Shown here: piece by piece, positions 24,525 to 33,318 of the stretch
Layout: each line of letters begins with the position of its first letter
Position numbering within the stretch: position 1 is the first letter of the stretch
Origin: an uncultured Oscillospiraceae bacterium
GTDB taxonomy: Bacteria > Bacillota > Clostridia > Oscillospirales > Oscillospiraceae
Direction: 5' to 3'
NCBI GenBank assembly: GCA_910583885.1
Contig: CAJUAC010000009.1
Location: 1 to 64,000, forward strand
Length of the DNA: 64,000 bases
The notes under the pieces: generated by a model
The model's database searches: none
What the model was told of the DNA's origin: nothing
The model's input: the letters and a program-made list of their open reading frames with translations, nothing else
Position numbers and translations under genes: made by a program

Positions 24525-25343
24525 TCAAATAGAATCTTTTGTGCCAAAATTGGTTAGCGCCGCTTTTGCTGGGAGAAGGGAGTCCATCCCTTCCCCTGTC
24601 GGCGTTATCGTACAGTCACTCTCGCCGCCAGCTAAATAGATAATCCTCGCTTTACACAGCTCCAGTACAGCCAGGAACGTCGCCACTACCTCACTGCGGC
24701 TGCGGCTGCCCCGGAACAGCAGGCGGAAGCTGGTGATCCCCCGGCGCAGGCGTTCCAGGATCTCCCCCGCCTTGCTGGATACGGGATAGGGCTCCTGGCG
24801 GACGATCTCGGAGAAGTTGCTCAGCGGCGGCGGCATCCGCCGCTCCTCCCTGTCCGCAATCTCCTCCATCGCCTCCAGCAGGTCTGCCGGTGTATGGCTA
24901 TACTCGCAGGATTCCCCCCGCTCTATTGGTTCCGGGTTCTTCACTAAAATATCCCGGCCGAACTCCCCCATAGGCTCCAGTACAGCGGCAACATACTTAA
25001 TTTTAGCGTAGTTCTCGCTGCTGCGGCGCTCCTCCAGGGAGCGGATCAGCTCCTCCATCTCACTCTGGGCCTCTGCGTCCTCCAAGGACAGGAGCATCCG
25101 CGTCTTGATGAACATCAGCTGCGCGGCCATGGTGATAAACTCGCTGGCCACCTCCAAATCCATCTGCTGCCGCCGCTCCAGGTAGGCCAGATACTGCTCC
25201 AGAATCAGGGCAATCGGGATATCCTGGATTTCAATTTTATTTTTCCCGAGCAAGTATAGGATCAAATCCAACGGACCCTCAAAATCCTCCATTCCCTCCT
25301 TGCTGTGTACCACATGTTCCAGTTTATAGACAGGACCGTCCAT
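24525..25343 (-). CDS. scpA: Segregation and condensation protein A
   Basis: Kleisin subunit bridging the SMC heads. The 272-aa protein has the N-terminal SMC-binding region with DFEGPLDLILYLLGKNKI, a central acidic region (about 85-180) and the C-terminal winged helix (about 215-250). The ATG at 25343 follows GAGGTGGCTGG. scpA follows the M50 protease gene by 9 nt and precedes scpB, a standard Firmicutes order. Confidence 0.92.
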   Translation of the reverse strand: MDGPVYKLEHVVHSKEGMEDFEGPLDLILYLLGKNKIEIQDIPIALILEQYLAYLERRQQMDLEVASEFITMAAQLMFIKTRMLLSLEDAEAQSEMEELIRSLEERRSSENYAKIKYVAAVLEPMGEFGRDILVKNPEPIERGESCEYSHTPADLLEAMEEIADREERRMPPPLSNFSEIVRQEPYPVSSKAGEILERLRRGITSFRLLFRGSRSRSEVVATFLAVLELCKARIIYLAGGESDCTITPTGEGMDSLLPAKAALTNFGTKDSI

Positions 25344-25352
25344 CCAGCCACC

Positions 25353-26015
25353 TCAATACGCAAAAAATAGCCCAGCCATCCACTGGAATACCGCTTCAAT
25401 CCCCCTGGAAAGAAGGCCGCCTCCCACATCCATCCAAACCAGCAGCAGCAGGGCCAGCATCCCAATGCGCTCATAGCGCATCAGGGTATAGTAAGCCCTT
25501 TCTGGCAGAAGGGAAAAGAGCACCTTCGACCCATCCAGGGGCGGGATAGGGATCAGGTTAAACAGCCCCAGGCCGATGCTCAGTATGGCTGTGGTCTGTA
25601 GGAAATAAAAGGCCCATACCATGACCGCCCCCACAGCCTCCGCCTGGTAAATCCGCGAGGAAAGGAAGAGCATCAAAAGGGCCAGCAGAAAGTTGGACAC
25701 CGGTCCCGCTAAGGCTGTAACAGCCATGCCAGCCTTGGGGTTTTTGAAGAAGCGCATATCCACCGGAACCGGCTTGGCCCAGCCGAAGCCGCAGAGGACC
25801 ATGGATGCCAAACCGATCCAGTCGATGTGGTGCAGCGGATTGAAGCTCAGCCGGTTCATCCGTTTGGCTGTAGGATCCCCCAGGGCATAGGCCGCCAAAC
25901 CGTGGCAGGTTTCGTGGACGGTCAAGCATATCAGCACCCCCAGCACACGCTGTAGGGCGAATAGCAGCCCACTCCAGTCAAATTGTTCCCCAATGGTTTG
26001 CAGATATCCCAGCAT
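25353..26015 (-). CDS. Site-2 protease family zinc metallopeptidase (M50)
   Basis: A 220-aa integral membrane protease of the YwhC/RseP-like short form without a PDZ domain. HETCHG (about residues 34-39) is the zinc-binding HExxH. FNLIPIPPLDGSKV supplies the C-terminal NPxPPLDG-type motif with the third ligand Asp. Four to five transmembrane helices. The substrate is unknown. The start at 26015 has AAGGGACGCC upstream and is favoured over 26075. It heads the scpA-scpB cluster. Confidence 0.85.
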   Translation of the reverse strand: MLGYLQTIGEQFDWSGLLFALQRVLGVLICLTVHETCHGLAAYALGDPTAKRMNRLSFNPLHHIDWIGLASMVLCGFGWAKPVPVDMRFFKNPKAGMAVTALAGPVSNFLLALLMLFLSSRIYQAEAVGAVMVWAFYFLQTTAILSIGLGLFNLIPIPPLDGSKVLFSLLPERAYYTLMRYERIGMLALLLLVWMDVGGGLLSRGIEAVFQWMAGLFFAY

Positions 26016-26251
26016 GGCGTCCCTTTTATCCCCCAGACGGTTTTTCCGGTTCAGTATAGCAGATTTTCTGGCCAATTACAAGCACTGCGGTGACAAAACT
26101 CCGCGTTTGTGTCCAATTTGTTGCAGGGGCTGCCACGGATCTACCTGCCCCCTGGCACAGCTTAAAGAAAACTTATATATTTTCCTTCTTTCATTTTAAT
26201 GGGATCCCCTGTAAAATATGGAGCATAGAGAAACAAAGGAGGCATGGTCGT

Positions 26252-26956
26252 ATGAACGGGCACCGGCCATTGACGCACAGGCAAAAACAGTGGATCGCGG
26301 GTACAGGGATCGCCCTGTTCGTGCTGCTCTCTATCCTAATCTGCTGGTTCGCCGGCAGGCCCTTGATCCGCTTTGCCAAGGAACCGGAGCTGTTCCGGGA
26401 CTGGGTGGATCAACAAGGCGTGTGGGGACCTCTGCTGTTTATGGGGATGGTCATCCTGCAAATTGTGGTGGCCGTCATCCCTGGTGAACCACTGGAAATC
26501 GTCGCAGGTTATGCCTTCGGTGCTGTAGAGGGCACATTGCTGTGTCTGCTGGGGGCCTTTGTGGGCCGGGTCGCGGTGTTTTTACTGGTGCGCCGGTTCG
26601 GAACCCGGGCAGTAGAGGTATTCTTCCCCCTTGATAAGCTCCAGTCCCTGGCATTCCTGCAAAATAAGCGGCGCCTCACCTTTTGGGTGTTCTTCCTCTT
26701 CTTCCTGCCGGGAACCCCGAAGGACGTACTGTGCTATATTGTAGGACTGACCGACCTGCCCCTGGCCAGCTGGCTGCTCATCAGCGCGATTGCACCGATC
26801 CCCTCTATTGTCACATCCACCATCGGCGGCGACGCCTTGGGCATGGGGAATTATACCTTTGCCGCTATTGTATTTGCTGCCACTATAGCCGTCAGCGGCC
26901 TGGGCCTGCTGGCATATCGCGCCATTTGCCGGGCGCGGGAAAGGAGCGAATCATGA
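26252..26956 (+). CDS. TVP38/TMEM64 (DedA-like) membrane protein
   Basis: A 234-aa integral membrane protein of the VTT (SNARE-associated) domain family. The core GEPLEIVAGYAFGAVEG and later FFLPGTPKDVLCYIVG match the family. About six hydrophobic segments. Bacterial relatives are proposed lipid scramblases or transporters; the specific role here is unknown. GGAGG precedes the ATG at 26252. The last codons overlap the glycosyltransferase start (ATGA), implying coupled translation and a shared function in envelope lipid or polysaccharide handling. Confidence 0.8.
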   Translation: MNGHRPLTHRQKQWIAGTGIALFVLLSILICWFAGRPLIRFAKEPELFRDWVDQQGVWGPLLFMGMVILQIVVAVIPGEPLEIVAGYAFGAVEGTLLCLLGAFVGRVAVFLLVRRFGTRAVEVFFPLDKLQSLAFLQNKRRLTFWVFFLFFLPGTPKDVLCYIVGLTDLPLASWLLISAIAPIPSIVTSTIGGDALGMGNYTFAAIVFAATIAVSGLGLLAYRAICRARERSES

Positions 26957-28206
26957 GTGCGCTGACTGTTCTGCAAACCATCAACCGCGTCATCGGCGTC
27001 CTGTTCCTACTGTGCTATTTCTATCAATTCCTATATGTCCCGGTGGCGCTGCGCCGGAAAAAACGGGTGGCAGCAGACGTACCTATCCGGTGCTATGCGG
27101 TGTTGATCTCCGCCCGGAATGAGGAAGCTGTCATTGGCCAGCTTCTGGAAAGTATCCAGCGGCAGGACTATCCCGATGGCAATCTGATCCCCTTTGTTGT
27201 TGCGGACAACTGCACGGATTCCACTGCCCAGGCGGCTAAAGATATGGGGGCTGTTGTTTACGAGCGCCACGACAGGCTGCATGTTGGAAAAGGCTATGCG
27301 CTCAACTTCCTGCTGGCCCAGATCCGGGATAGCTGGGGGGATGATTATTTTGATGGCTATTTTGTTTTTGATGCCGACAACCTTCTGGCCAGGGATTATG
27401 TGTCCCGGATGAATGAGTCCTTTGGCCCAGAAAACCAGATTGTTACCAGCTACCGCAATTCCAAAAATTTCGGTGATAACTGGATCTCCGCCGGATACGC
27501 CCTTTGGTTCCTGCGGGATGCCGCCTTTCTCAATGGCCCCCGTTCCCAGCTGGGGATCAGCGCTGTCGTCTCCGGAACGGGCTTCCTCTTCAGCAAGGAA
27601 ATCATGCTGCGCGCCGGTGGCTGGCCCTTCCACTCCCTCAGCGAGGATACGGAATTTACCGTCCATAATATATTGGAGGGCGAGAAGGTTGGCTACTGCG
27701 GCGAGGCCGAGATTTTCGACGAACAGCCCACCAGCTTAGGCCAGTCCTTCCGGCAGCGGATGCGCTGGGTACGGGGCAACCTTCAGGTATTCCTCAAGGA
27801 GGGCGGCCGCCTGACAGCAGGGTTGGCAGGGGATAATGCCCTGAGCTGTCTGGATCTGCTCCTATCCATCCCCCCAGCCATTGTGCTGACGGTGTGCGGC
27901 GTCGTGGTTGGTCTAGCGCTGACTGTGATGGAGCTGCTGAGCGGCGGTCCGGTACTGCCCATGCTGGGTGCTACCCTGGCCTCTTTCCTGGTCCCCTACC
28001 TGCTGCTGTTTTTTGCCGGGGCCCTGACTACGGCCACTCAATGGCGGCATATCCATGCAAGCACGTGGAAGAAGCTCCTCTACACCCTCACCTTCCCTCT
28101 CTTTATGACCACCTATGTCCCCATTACCATCATGGCCCTGTTCGGCAAAGTGGATTGGAAGCCTATCAAGCATCAGGCTGTGATGAATATCCAGGAGTTG
28201 AAATAG
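26953..28206 (+). CDS. Family 2 glycosyltransferase, processive type
   Basis: Membrane glycosyltransferase of 417 aa. An N-terminal helix (about 9-30) is followed by the GT-A domain with SARNEEAVIG, DNCTDST, the FDADN acceptor/metal motif, SEDTEF and the processive motif QRMRW (QxxRW). Three C-terminal helices follow (about 300-380). This resembles bacterial cellulose or hyaluronan synthase-type enzymes; the sugar product is not identifiable. The start at 26953 overlaps the TVP38 gene by 4 nt. Confidence 0.8.
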   Translation: MSALTVLQTINRVIGVLFLLCYFYQFLYVPVALRRKKRVAADVPIRCYAVLISARNEEAVIGQLLESIQRQDYPDGNLIPFVVADNCTDSTAQAAKDMGAVVYERHDRLHVGKGYALNFLLAQIRDSWGDDYFDGYFVFDADNLLARDYVSRMNESFGPENQIVTSYRNSKNFGDNWISAGYALWFLRDAAFLNGPRSQLGISAVVSGTGFLFSKEIMLRAGGWPFHSLSEDTEFTVHNILEGEKVGYCGEAEIFDEQPTSLGQSFRQRMRWVRGNLQVFLKEGGRLTAGLAGDNALSCLDLLLSIPPAIVLTVCGVVVGLALTVMELLSGGPVLPMLGATLASFLVPYLLLFFAGALTTATQWRHIHASTWKKLLYTLTFPLFMTTYVPITIMALFGKVDWKPIKHQAVMNIQELK

Positions 28207-28214
28207 GCGTGCAA

Positions 28215-28244
28215 ATGGCTGGGCCCTGTCAAGGGTCCAGCCAT
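28215..28244 (+). terminator. Terminator after the glycosyltransferase
   Basis: ATGGCTGGGCCC (28215-28226) and GGGTCCAGCCAT (28233-28244): 12 bp with one G-T pair, 6-nt loop, followed by CTTTCT. Confidence 0.7.
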
Positions 28245-28345
28245 CTTTCTGCTTGGACAAAATCACTTGCTCCTATGCAAAAGGCGGTTTCGCCAATCCC
28301 GGATGATGCGGGCTATTATTGGTATTGCGCAGCCATTAATTCCCC

Positions 28346-28921
28346 TCAATACCGCGCCCTCCTCTTGGGCAGGGTGCAGATATGATCCAAGTCATACGTA
28401 CGGCAAAATTGTTTGATTTCCAGGTCGTGGTCTAAGTAATCGATCAGCAGCATCGCACAAGCACGGCTATCGCTGCCTGCCTGGTGGTGCGCCAAAGGGA
28501 TGTCCAGATAAGCGCACAGGGTATTCAGCCGGTGGTTCGGCAGGTTCGGGTAGCACCGCCTCCCCATCTGTACTGTACAGGCATAGGGGACTGTACGATG
28601 CCAGTCAATGCAATAGGCCCGTAGGCACTTGGCCAGAACCCCCATATCAAAAGGCGCATTATGGGCGACTAACAGGCCGCTGGAAAATACAGGCCCCAGC
28701 CCCGCCCATAACTGGGAAAAATCCGGCCCCTCCTCTGCCATCGCCGGCGTGATGCCTGTCAAGGCGATGTTAAACGGCTGGAAGTAGGTCTCCGGATTCA
28801 CAACTGTGCTCAACTCATCCACGATCATGCCGTTTTCCACCACTGCTACACCGATAGCACTCATACGGTCGTTGCGGGCATTGGGCGTCTCCACATCAAA
28901 GACAATGTACCGCCCACTCAT
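28346..28921 (-). CDS. DnaQ-like 3'-5' exonuclease
   Basis: DEDDh-type exonuclease of 191 aa. ExoI motif is FDVETPN, ExoII is VAHNAPFDMGVL, and ExoIII is HHQAGSDSRACA (His and Asp). Relatives include the epsilon proofreading subunit and RNase T-type nucleases. The Glu of motif I is followed by Thr-Pro rather than Thr-Thr/Gly. The start at 28921 shares ATGA with the phosphoesterase stop, which decides it over 28948. Substrate unknown. Confidence 0.8.
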   Translation of the reverse strand: MSGRYIVFDVETPNARNDRMSAIGVAVVENGMIVDELSTVVNPETYFQPFNIALTGITPAMAEEGPDFSQLWAGLGPVFSSGLLVAHNAPFDMGVLAKCLRAYCIDWHRTVPYACTVQMGRRCYPNLPNHRLNTLCAYLDIPLAHHQAGSDSRACAMLLIDYLDHDLEIKQFCRTYDLDHICTLPKRRARY

Positions 28922-29376
28922 GGCTGCAAGTGGATCTGTTGGACCCATAGGCCCCCCTCATCAATTGTCAGCACTGCCATGCTCAGCTCACGCCGGTAGC
29001 GCGGCCAGCCACAGCTGCCAGGGTTCAGCCACAGCCGCCCCTCTACCCAGTCCTCGAAATATTCATGGGTATGCCCGAACACGATCACCCGTACATCGCT
29101 GAGCCTCCATGGGATATCCTCCCGCTTGTGAGCCATAGCAAATCCTACCCCGCCAATCGTAAAGGTCTGCTGCCTGGGCAGGCGGGACGCCCAGCTGCTC
29201 CAGTCGTTATTCCCCCGCACTGCGGTCAACGGTGCGATATCCTCCAGTTCCTCTATCACCGACTCATTGTCAAAATCACCAGCGTGGATAATGTGGTCAC
29301 AGGTGCGCAAAACATCCAGCACCTCCTCCCTCAGAAGGCCATGGGTATCCGAGATCACGCCCACCTTGATGCTCAT
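28918..29376 (-). CDS. YfcE-type phosphodiesterase
   Basis: A 152-aa calcineurin-like phosphoesterase. Metal ligands are in ISDTHG, HAGDFD, VRGNND, AHKRED and GHTHEY; the fourth motif has His-Lys where the family often has His-Gly. Enzymes of this family hydrolyse phosphodiesters with no agreed physiological substrate. It is the first gene of a two-gene operon with a good promoter 60 nt upstream, overlapping the exonuclease by 4 nt. Confidence 0.85.
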   Translation of the reverse strand: MSIKVGVISDTHGLLREEVLDVLRTCDHIIHAGDFDNESVIEELEDIAPLTAVRGNNDWSSWASRLPRQQTFTIGGVGFAMAHKREDIPWRLSDVRVIVFGHTHEYFEDWVEGRLWLNPGSCGWPRYRRELSMAVLTIDEGGLWVQQIHLQP

Positions 29377-29435
29377 GCTCCCCTCCTATCCGCGCTCCGG
29401 CGGACAAGAGGCCGTCAGGCGCATACGTTTTTATT

Positions 29436-29464
29436 ATTATACTGCCCACTGGTCTGAAAGTCAA
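29436..29464 (-). promoter_or_regulatory. Promoter of the phosphodiesterase/exonuclease operon
   Basis: TTGACT (29459-29464), 17-bp spacer, TATAAT (29436-29441) on the minus strand. Confidence 0.75.
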
Positions 29465-29575
29465 TGAATATTGCGTAAAATTGGCAGATTTTCCTATGGA
29501 ATCTGAAAAACGCAGCCTTTTCCACAGTGTACTCCCCCTCCAGCGGCTTCACACTATCTGCTTGAAAACTTTATC

Positions 29576-29604
29576 ATACAAAAATGGTAAATCTATGCTA
29601 TAAT
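29576..29604 (+). promoter_or_regulatory. Extended -10 promoter of the PHP phosphatase gene
   Basis: TATAAT (29599-29604) with TGC immediately upstream; the -35 position (29576-29581, ATACAA) is weak, as tolerated by extended -10 promoters. Confidence 0.5.
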
Positions 29605-29652
29605 AGCAGCAGCCCTATACGACACATACAGGCATATGGAAAGGAGACTGCC

Positions 29653-30438
29653 ATGCTTGCTGACTACCATCTGCATACGTCCTTCAGCGATGATTCCCAG
29701 ACACCTATGGAGGATATGGTTCGACGCGCCCTAGCCCTCGGATTGGACGAGATCTGCTTTACAGAGCATGTCGACTACGGCGTAAAAACAACACTGAATT
29801 GTGACTATAACACCTATTTCTCCACACTGGAACGGCTGCGGGCTGCTTATGCAGGCCAGATCACCATCCGCGCTGGCATCGAATTTGGCGTACAGGCCGG
29901 GACAGTCCGCCAGTTTCAAGAGGACTTCCAAACATTCCCGTTTGATTTCGTGATCCTGAGTAACCACCAGATCGACAACAAAGAGTTTTGGAACTACCAG
30001 TTTCAGGAGGGGAAAACCCAGGAGGAGTTCCAAATGGCCTACTATGGTGCAATCCTTGAGGTGATGGGCCTATATAAGGATTACTCCGTCCTGGGACACC
30101 TCGATATGATCAAGCGGTACGACCCATACGGCCCTTATCCAGAGGACAACATCCTGCCTATCGTGGAGCGCATCCTCCGCCAAGCCATTGCGGACGGAAA
30201 AGGGATCGAACTGAATACCTCCTCCTTTAAATATGGCCTGCCGGATCTCATGCCCTCCCGCCGCATTTTGGAGCTCTACCACGATCTCGGTGGTCAGATC
30301 CTCTCCATCGGTTCAGATTCCCATACACCCGAACACCTTGCAGACCATTTTCAGGAGGTTCTCCCGGTCTTGCGGGAAATCGGCTTCCGGGAAATTTGTA
30401 CGTTTGATAGGATGCAACCCATATTCCACACACTATAA
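29653..30438 (+). CDS. PHP-family histidinol-phosphatase
   Basis: Trinuclear-metal phosphatase of the polymerase-and-histidinol-phosphatase fold, 261 aa. Metal motifs are DYHLHTSFSDD (residues 4-14), FTEHVDYG, LSNHQID, LGHLDMIKRY and SIGSDSHTPEH. In histidine synthesis it would dephosphorylate histidinol phosphate, but no his genes are nearby and other PHP phosphoesterases look alike. The start at 29653 has AAAGGAGACTGCC upstream. Confidence 0.78.
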   Translation: MLADYHLHTSFSDDSQTPMEDMVRRALALGLDEICFTEHVDYGVKTTLNCDYNTYFSTLERLRAAYAGQITIRAGIEFGVQAGTVRQFQEDFQTFPFDFVILSNHQIDNKEFWNYQFQEGKTQEEFQMAYYGAILEVMGLYKDYSVLGHLDMIKRYDPYGPYPEDNILPIVERILRQAIADGKGIELNTSSFKYGLPDLMPSRRILELYHDLGGQILSIGSDSHTPEHLADHFQEVLPVLREIGFREICTFDRMQPIFHTL

Positions 30439-30440
30439 TA

Positions 30441-30472
30441 CAGGAGGGCATGGCTTTGGCCACGCCCTCCTG
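30441..30472. terminator. Bidirectional terminator
   Basis: CAGGAGGGC (30441-30449) and GCCCTCCTG (30464-30472) with an inner TGGC/GCCA extension across one A-C mismatch, between the convergent PHP and ligA genes. Confidence 0.7.
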
Positions 30473-30479
30473 TGGTATT

Positions 30480-32477
30480 TCAATCCTGATGCTCTGGTTG
30501 GATTTCCCCCAGCATAGCTGCAAATTCCTCCTCCGTCAAAACAGGAATCCCCAGCTCATTGGCTTTCCGGAGCTTACTGCCAGCATTCTCCCCGGCGACC
30601 ACATAGGTGGTCTTTTTGCTGACAGAACCGCTGGCCTTGCCACCCCGGGCCTCAACCATCGCCGCCGCCTCATCCCGGGTAAAGCGTTCCAGTGTGCCGG
30701 TGAGGACAAACGTCATTCCTTTCCACTGTTCCCCTGTGGGCTGCTGGGCCGCATCCATGGAGACGCCAGCCTCCTTCAAACGGTCAATCAGATGCTGGGA
30801 CTGCGGGCTGTTCAGCCACTCACGGATATAGGCCGCTGTAATGGCGCCTACGTCGTCAATCCCCGTCAACTCCTCCTCCCCAGCCTGCGCCAAGGCGTCG
30901 AAGGAGCCGAAGTGGGCAGCCAAAACCTTCCCGGCCTTCTGCCCCACTTGCCGGATACCCAGTGCGAAGAGAAGCCGCTCCAGCCCCCTCTCCCGGCTGG
31001 CCGCAATGGCCTGCACCGCATTCTTTGCGGATTTTTTCCCCATCCGCTCCAAGTCTGCCAGCTGCTCCTCCGTCAGGAAATACAGATCTGCCGGGGTTTT
31101 TACCAGCCCCCTCTCAATCAGCTGGCTCATCACCGCCGGCCCCATGCCGTCAATATCCATGGCATCCCGGCTGGCAAAGTGGGTCAGATTCTGGTGGAGC
31201 TGGGCCGGGCACTCCGCCCCAGTACACCGGATCGCGGCCCCATCCAGATCCCTGGCAACAGGGGCTCCACATACTGGGCAGGTCTCCGGCAGATGGTAGG
31301 GCTCCGTCCCCTCCGGCCGCAGCTCCTTGAGGACCTCCACCACCTCCGGGATGATCTCTCCCGCCTTTTGCAGCACCACGGTATCTCCGATCCGGATATC
31401 CTTTTCGTCAATGAAATCCTGGTTGTGAAGAGTTGCATTTGTCACGGTTGTTCCCGCCAGCCGTACCGGCTCCACCACGACCTTTGGCGTCAGTACCCCT
31501 GTACGCCCCACCTGAACTACAATCCCAGTCACCCGGCTGGGTTTCCGCTCCGGTGGGTATTTATAGGCGATGGCCCAACGGGGACACTTGGCTGTACTAC
31601 CTACAATTGTACGCTCTGACAAGCTATTTACCTTGACAACTGCGCCATCCATATCAAAGGGCAGCTCCTCCCGGCTGTCCCCCAAGCGGACGATTTCTGC
31701 ATTGATCTGTCCAGCATCTGTAAACACGCCGCGTGGGATTGTCTGGAAGCCCTGGCTGGCCAGATAGTCGATACTCTCACTATGGGTCTGGAAACCCCTG
31801 CCCTCGACAAGCTGGAGGTTGAACACACGGATATCCAACAGGCGCTTGGCACAGACCTTTGGATCCAGTTGGCGCAGGGAACCTGCGGCGGCATTCCGGG
31901 GGTTGGCAAAGGGGGCCTCATCCCGTTCCTCCCGCTGCCGGTTGAGCTTGTGGAACACATTCTTTGGCATGAACACCTCGCCTCGGACTATGAGCCGCGG
32001 CAGCTTCTCTGGCAAGACCATGGGGATAGACTGGATCGTGCGGAGGTTTTCTGTCACATCCTCCCCTACCCTGCCGTCGCCCCGGGTCGCCCCCCGGACG
32101 AACACACCATCCCGATACTCCAGAGCCACACTCAAACCGTCTACCTTTGGTTCCACACTGTAGGCCACGGTTTCCAATGCCTCCTCCATTCGCTGGACGA
32201 ATTCCTCCACCTCCTCGGGGGAGAATACATCCTGCAAGCTCTCCAGGGGGACGGGATGTTCTACCTGCTGGAAGCTCTCCAGGGCCTCGCCCCCCACCCG
32301 CTGGGTGGGGGAATCCGGCGTGATCTCCTCCGGGTGCGCTGCCTCCAATTCCTCCAGACGGCGGAGAAGGCGGTCGTATTCATAATCGGGTATTGTCGGG
32401 TTGTCAAGCACATAGTAGTGATAACCAGCGGTGCTGAGGACCTCCCGCAGTTCCTTCATTTCGCTTTTGTAGTCCAT
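30480..32477 (-). CDS. ligA: NAD-dependent DNA ligase
   Basis: Seals nicks in replication and repair. The 665-aa protein has the full bacterial layout: Ia domain, adenylation domain with the lysine nucleophile in EPKVDGLSV, OB fold, zinc finger with CPVCGAP and CTGAECPAQ, helix-hairpin-helix repeats (about 440-570) and a C-terminal BRCT domain (about 590-665, starting GMTFVLTG). The ATG at 32477 follows AAAAGGAG. It is 73 nt downstream of yunB. Confidence 0.95.
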   Translation of the reverse strand: MDYKSEMKELREVLSTAGYHYYVLDNPTIPDYEYDRLLRRLEELEAAHPEEITPDSPTQRVGGEALESFQQVEHPVPLESLQDVFSPEEVEEFVQRMEEALETVAYSVEPKVDGLSVALEYRDGVFVRGATRGDGRVGEDVTENLRTIQSIPMVLPEKLPRLIVRGEVFMPKNVFHKLNRQREERDEAPFANPRNAAAGSLRQLDPKVCAKRLLDIRVFNLQLVEGRGFQTHSESIDYLASQGFQTIPRGVFTDAGQINAEIVRLGDSREELPFDMDGAVVKVNSLSERTIVGSTAKCPRWAIAYKYPPERKPSRVTGIVVQVGRTGVLTPKVVVEPVRLAGTTVTNATLHNQDFIDEKDIRIGDTVVLQKAGEIIPEVVEVLKELRPEGTEPYHLPETCPVCGAPVARDLDGAAIRCTGAECPAQLHQNLTHFASRDAMDIDGMGPAVMSQLIERGLVKTPADLYFLTEEQLADLERMGKKSAKNAVQAIAASRERGLERLLFALGIRQVGQKAGKVLAAHFGSFDALAQAGEEELTGIDDVGAITAAYIREWLNSPQSQHLIDRLKEAGVSMDAAQQPTGEQWKGMTFVLTGTLERFTRDEAAAMVEARGGKASGSVSKKTTYVVAGENAGSKLRKANELGIPVLTEEEFAAMLGEIQPEHQD

Positions 32478-32550
32478 TCATGTCTCCTTTTCTGGTTGAC
32501 ATTGCTTTTAAAAATCAATTAGGACTGTTTTCTCCTGTACGCTCTTCCCC

Positions 32551-33243
32551 TCATCCTTTGTTGATAGAATACTCGTACGCTTCCTCCTCCCCTGGCCTGC
32601 CAGAGTTGAAATATGTGTAGGTCCCCGGGACATCGCCGATGATGACGGTCTCTGCCACAGAAAAGGAGTTAGAGACCTGCGTGCTGGTACGGAAGCCAGG
32701 CAGGAGGATTGACATAGATACATCCACATACAGCAGGATGCGGTGGGTGGTCTGGTTGATACCAGCCTCGTCAAACTGGTTCTCAAACCGGGCGGAACAA
32801 CTGCCAATCGACTGCATCCGGATACTGATATTGGGCCCCCGCCCCACCAGGAGTGCTGAGCCGGTGAGGGTACCAGCGGGGATGTTCAGATCCATGTCCG
32901 ACACCTGTCCCAGGCGGTTGAGCACATCCTGGGTAATGGCAGACTGGAGGCGGTTGAACTCCGCCATGTTGCTCTGTAGGGCAACAATACCGCCCTCTGT
33001 ATCCTTTTCCAGGGAAATGAGCTTGTCATACTGAATTTCCCCGCTGTTTATGGTATCACTGACCGCCTCCATCACCACCCGGCCCACCATGTTGGATACC
33101 CGCGTAACCGCCAGGTTGCCCAGGAGGGCGCGCAGATGGGACATCCCAATAATGGCCAGCGTCATAAGGACGAAGGAGAGCAGAAGGCAGACGAGCTTTG
33201 CTTTTTGCCCACCCGTCATCGGGGGGCGGTACCTACGGCGCAT
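32551..33243 (-). CDS. yunB: Sporulation protein YunB
   Basis: A 230-aa protein with one N-terminal membrane helix (about 14-36) and an extracytoplasmic domain. The family features include VNSGEIQYDKLI-like spacing (here SDTINSGEIQYDKLIS) and SMSILLPGFRTSTQVSNSFSVAETVIIGDVP. Bacillus YunB is a mother-cell protein needed for efficient sporulation; its biochemical role is unknown. The start at 33243 has GAGGTGATCGCT upstream, chosen over 33291. Confidence 0.82.
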   Translation of the reverse strand: MRRRYRPPMTGGQKAKLVCLLLSFVLMTLAIIGMSHLRALLGNLAVTRVSNMVGRVVMEAVSDTINSGEIQYDKLISLEKDTEGGIVALQSNMAEFNRLQSAITQDVLNRLGQVSDMDLNIPAGTLTGSALLVGRGPNISIRMQSIGSCSARFENQFDEAGINQTTHRILLYVDVSMSILLPGFRTSTQVSNSFSVAETVIIGDVPGTYTYFNSGRPGEEEAYEYSINKG

Positions 33244-33318
33244 AGCGATCACCTCACAACAGATTATGAGGCGACAGCTTTTCCCTATCACCAGATTACC
33301 TGGATTCTATCTGGCCTC

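Noticed and set aside
30450..31619. 389-codon plus-strand frame opposite ligA
   Set aside because: Shadow frame; ligA motifs are unambiguous on the minus strand.
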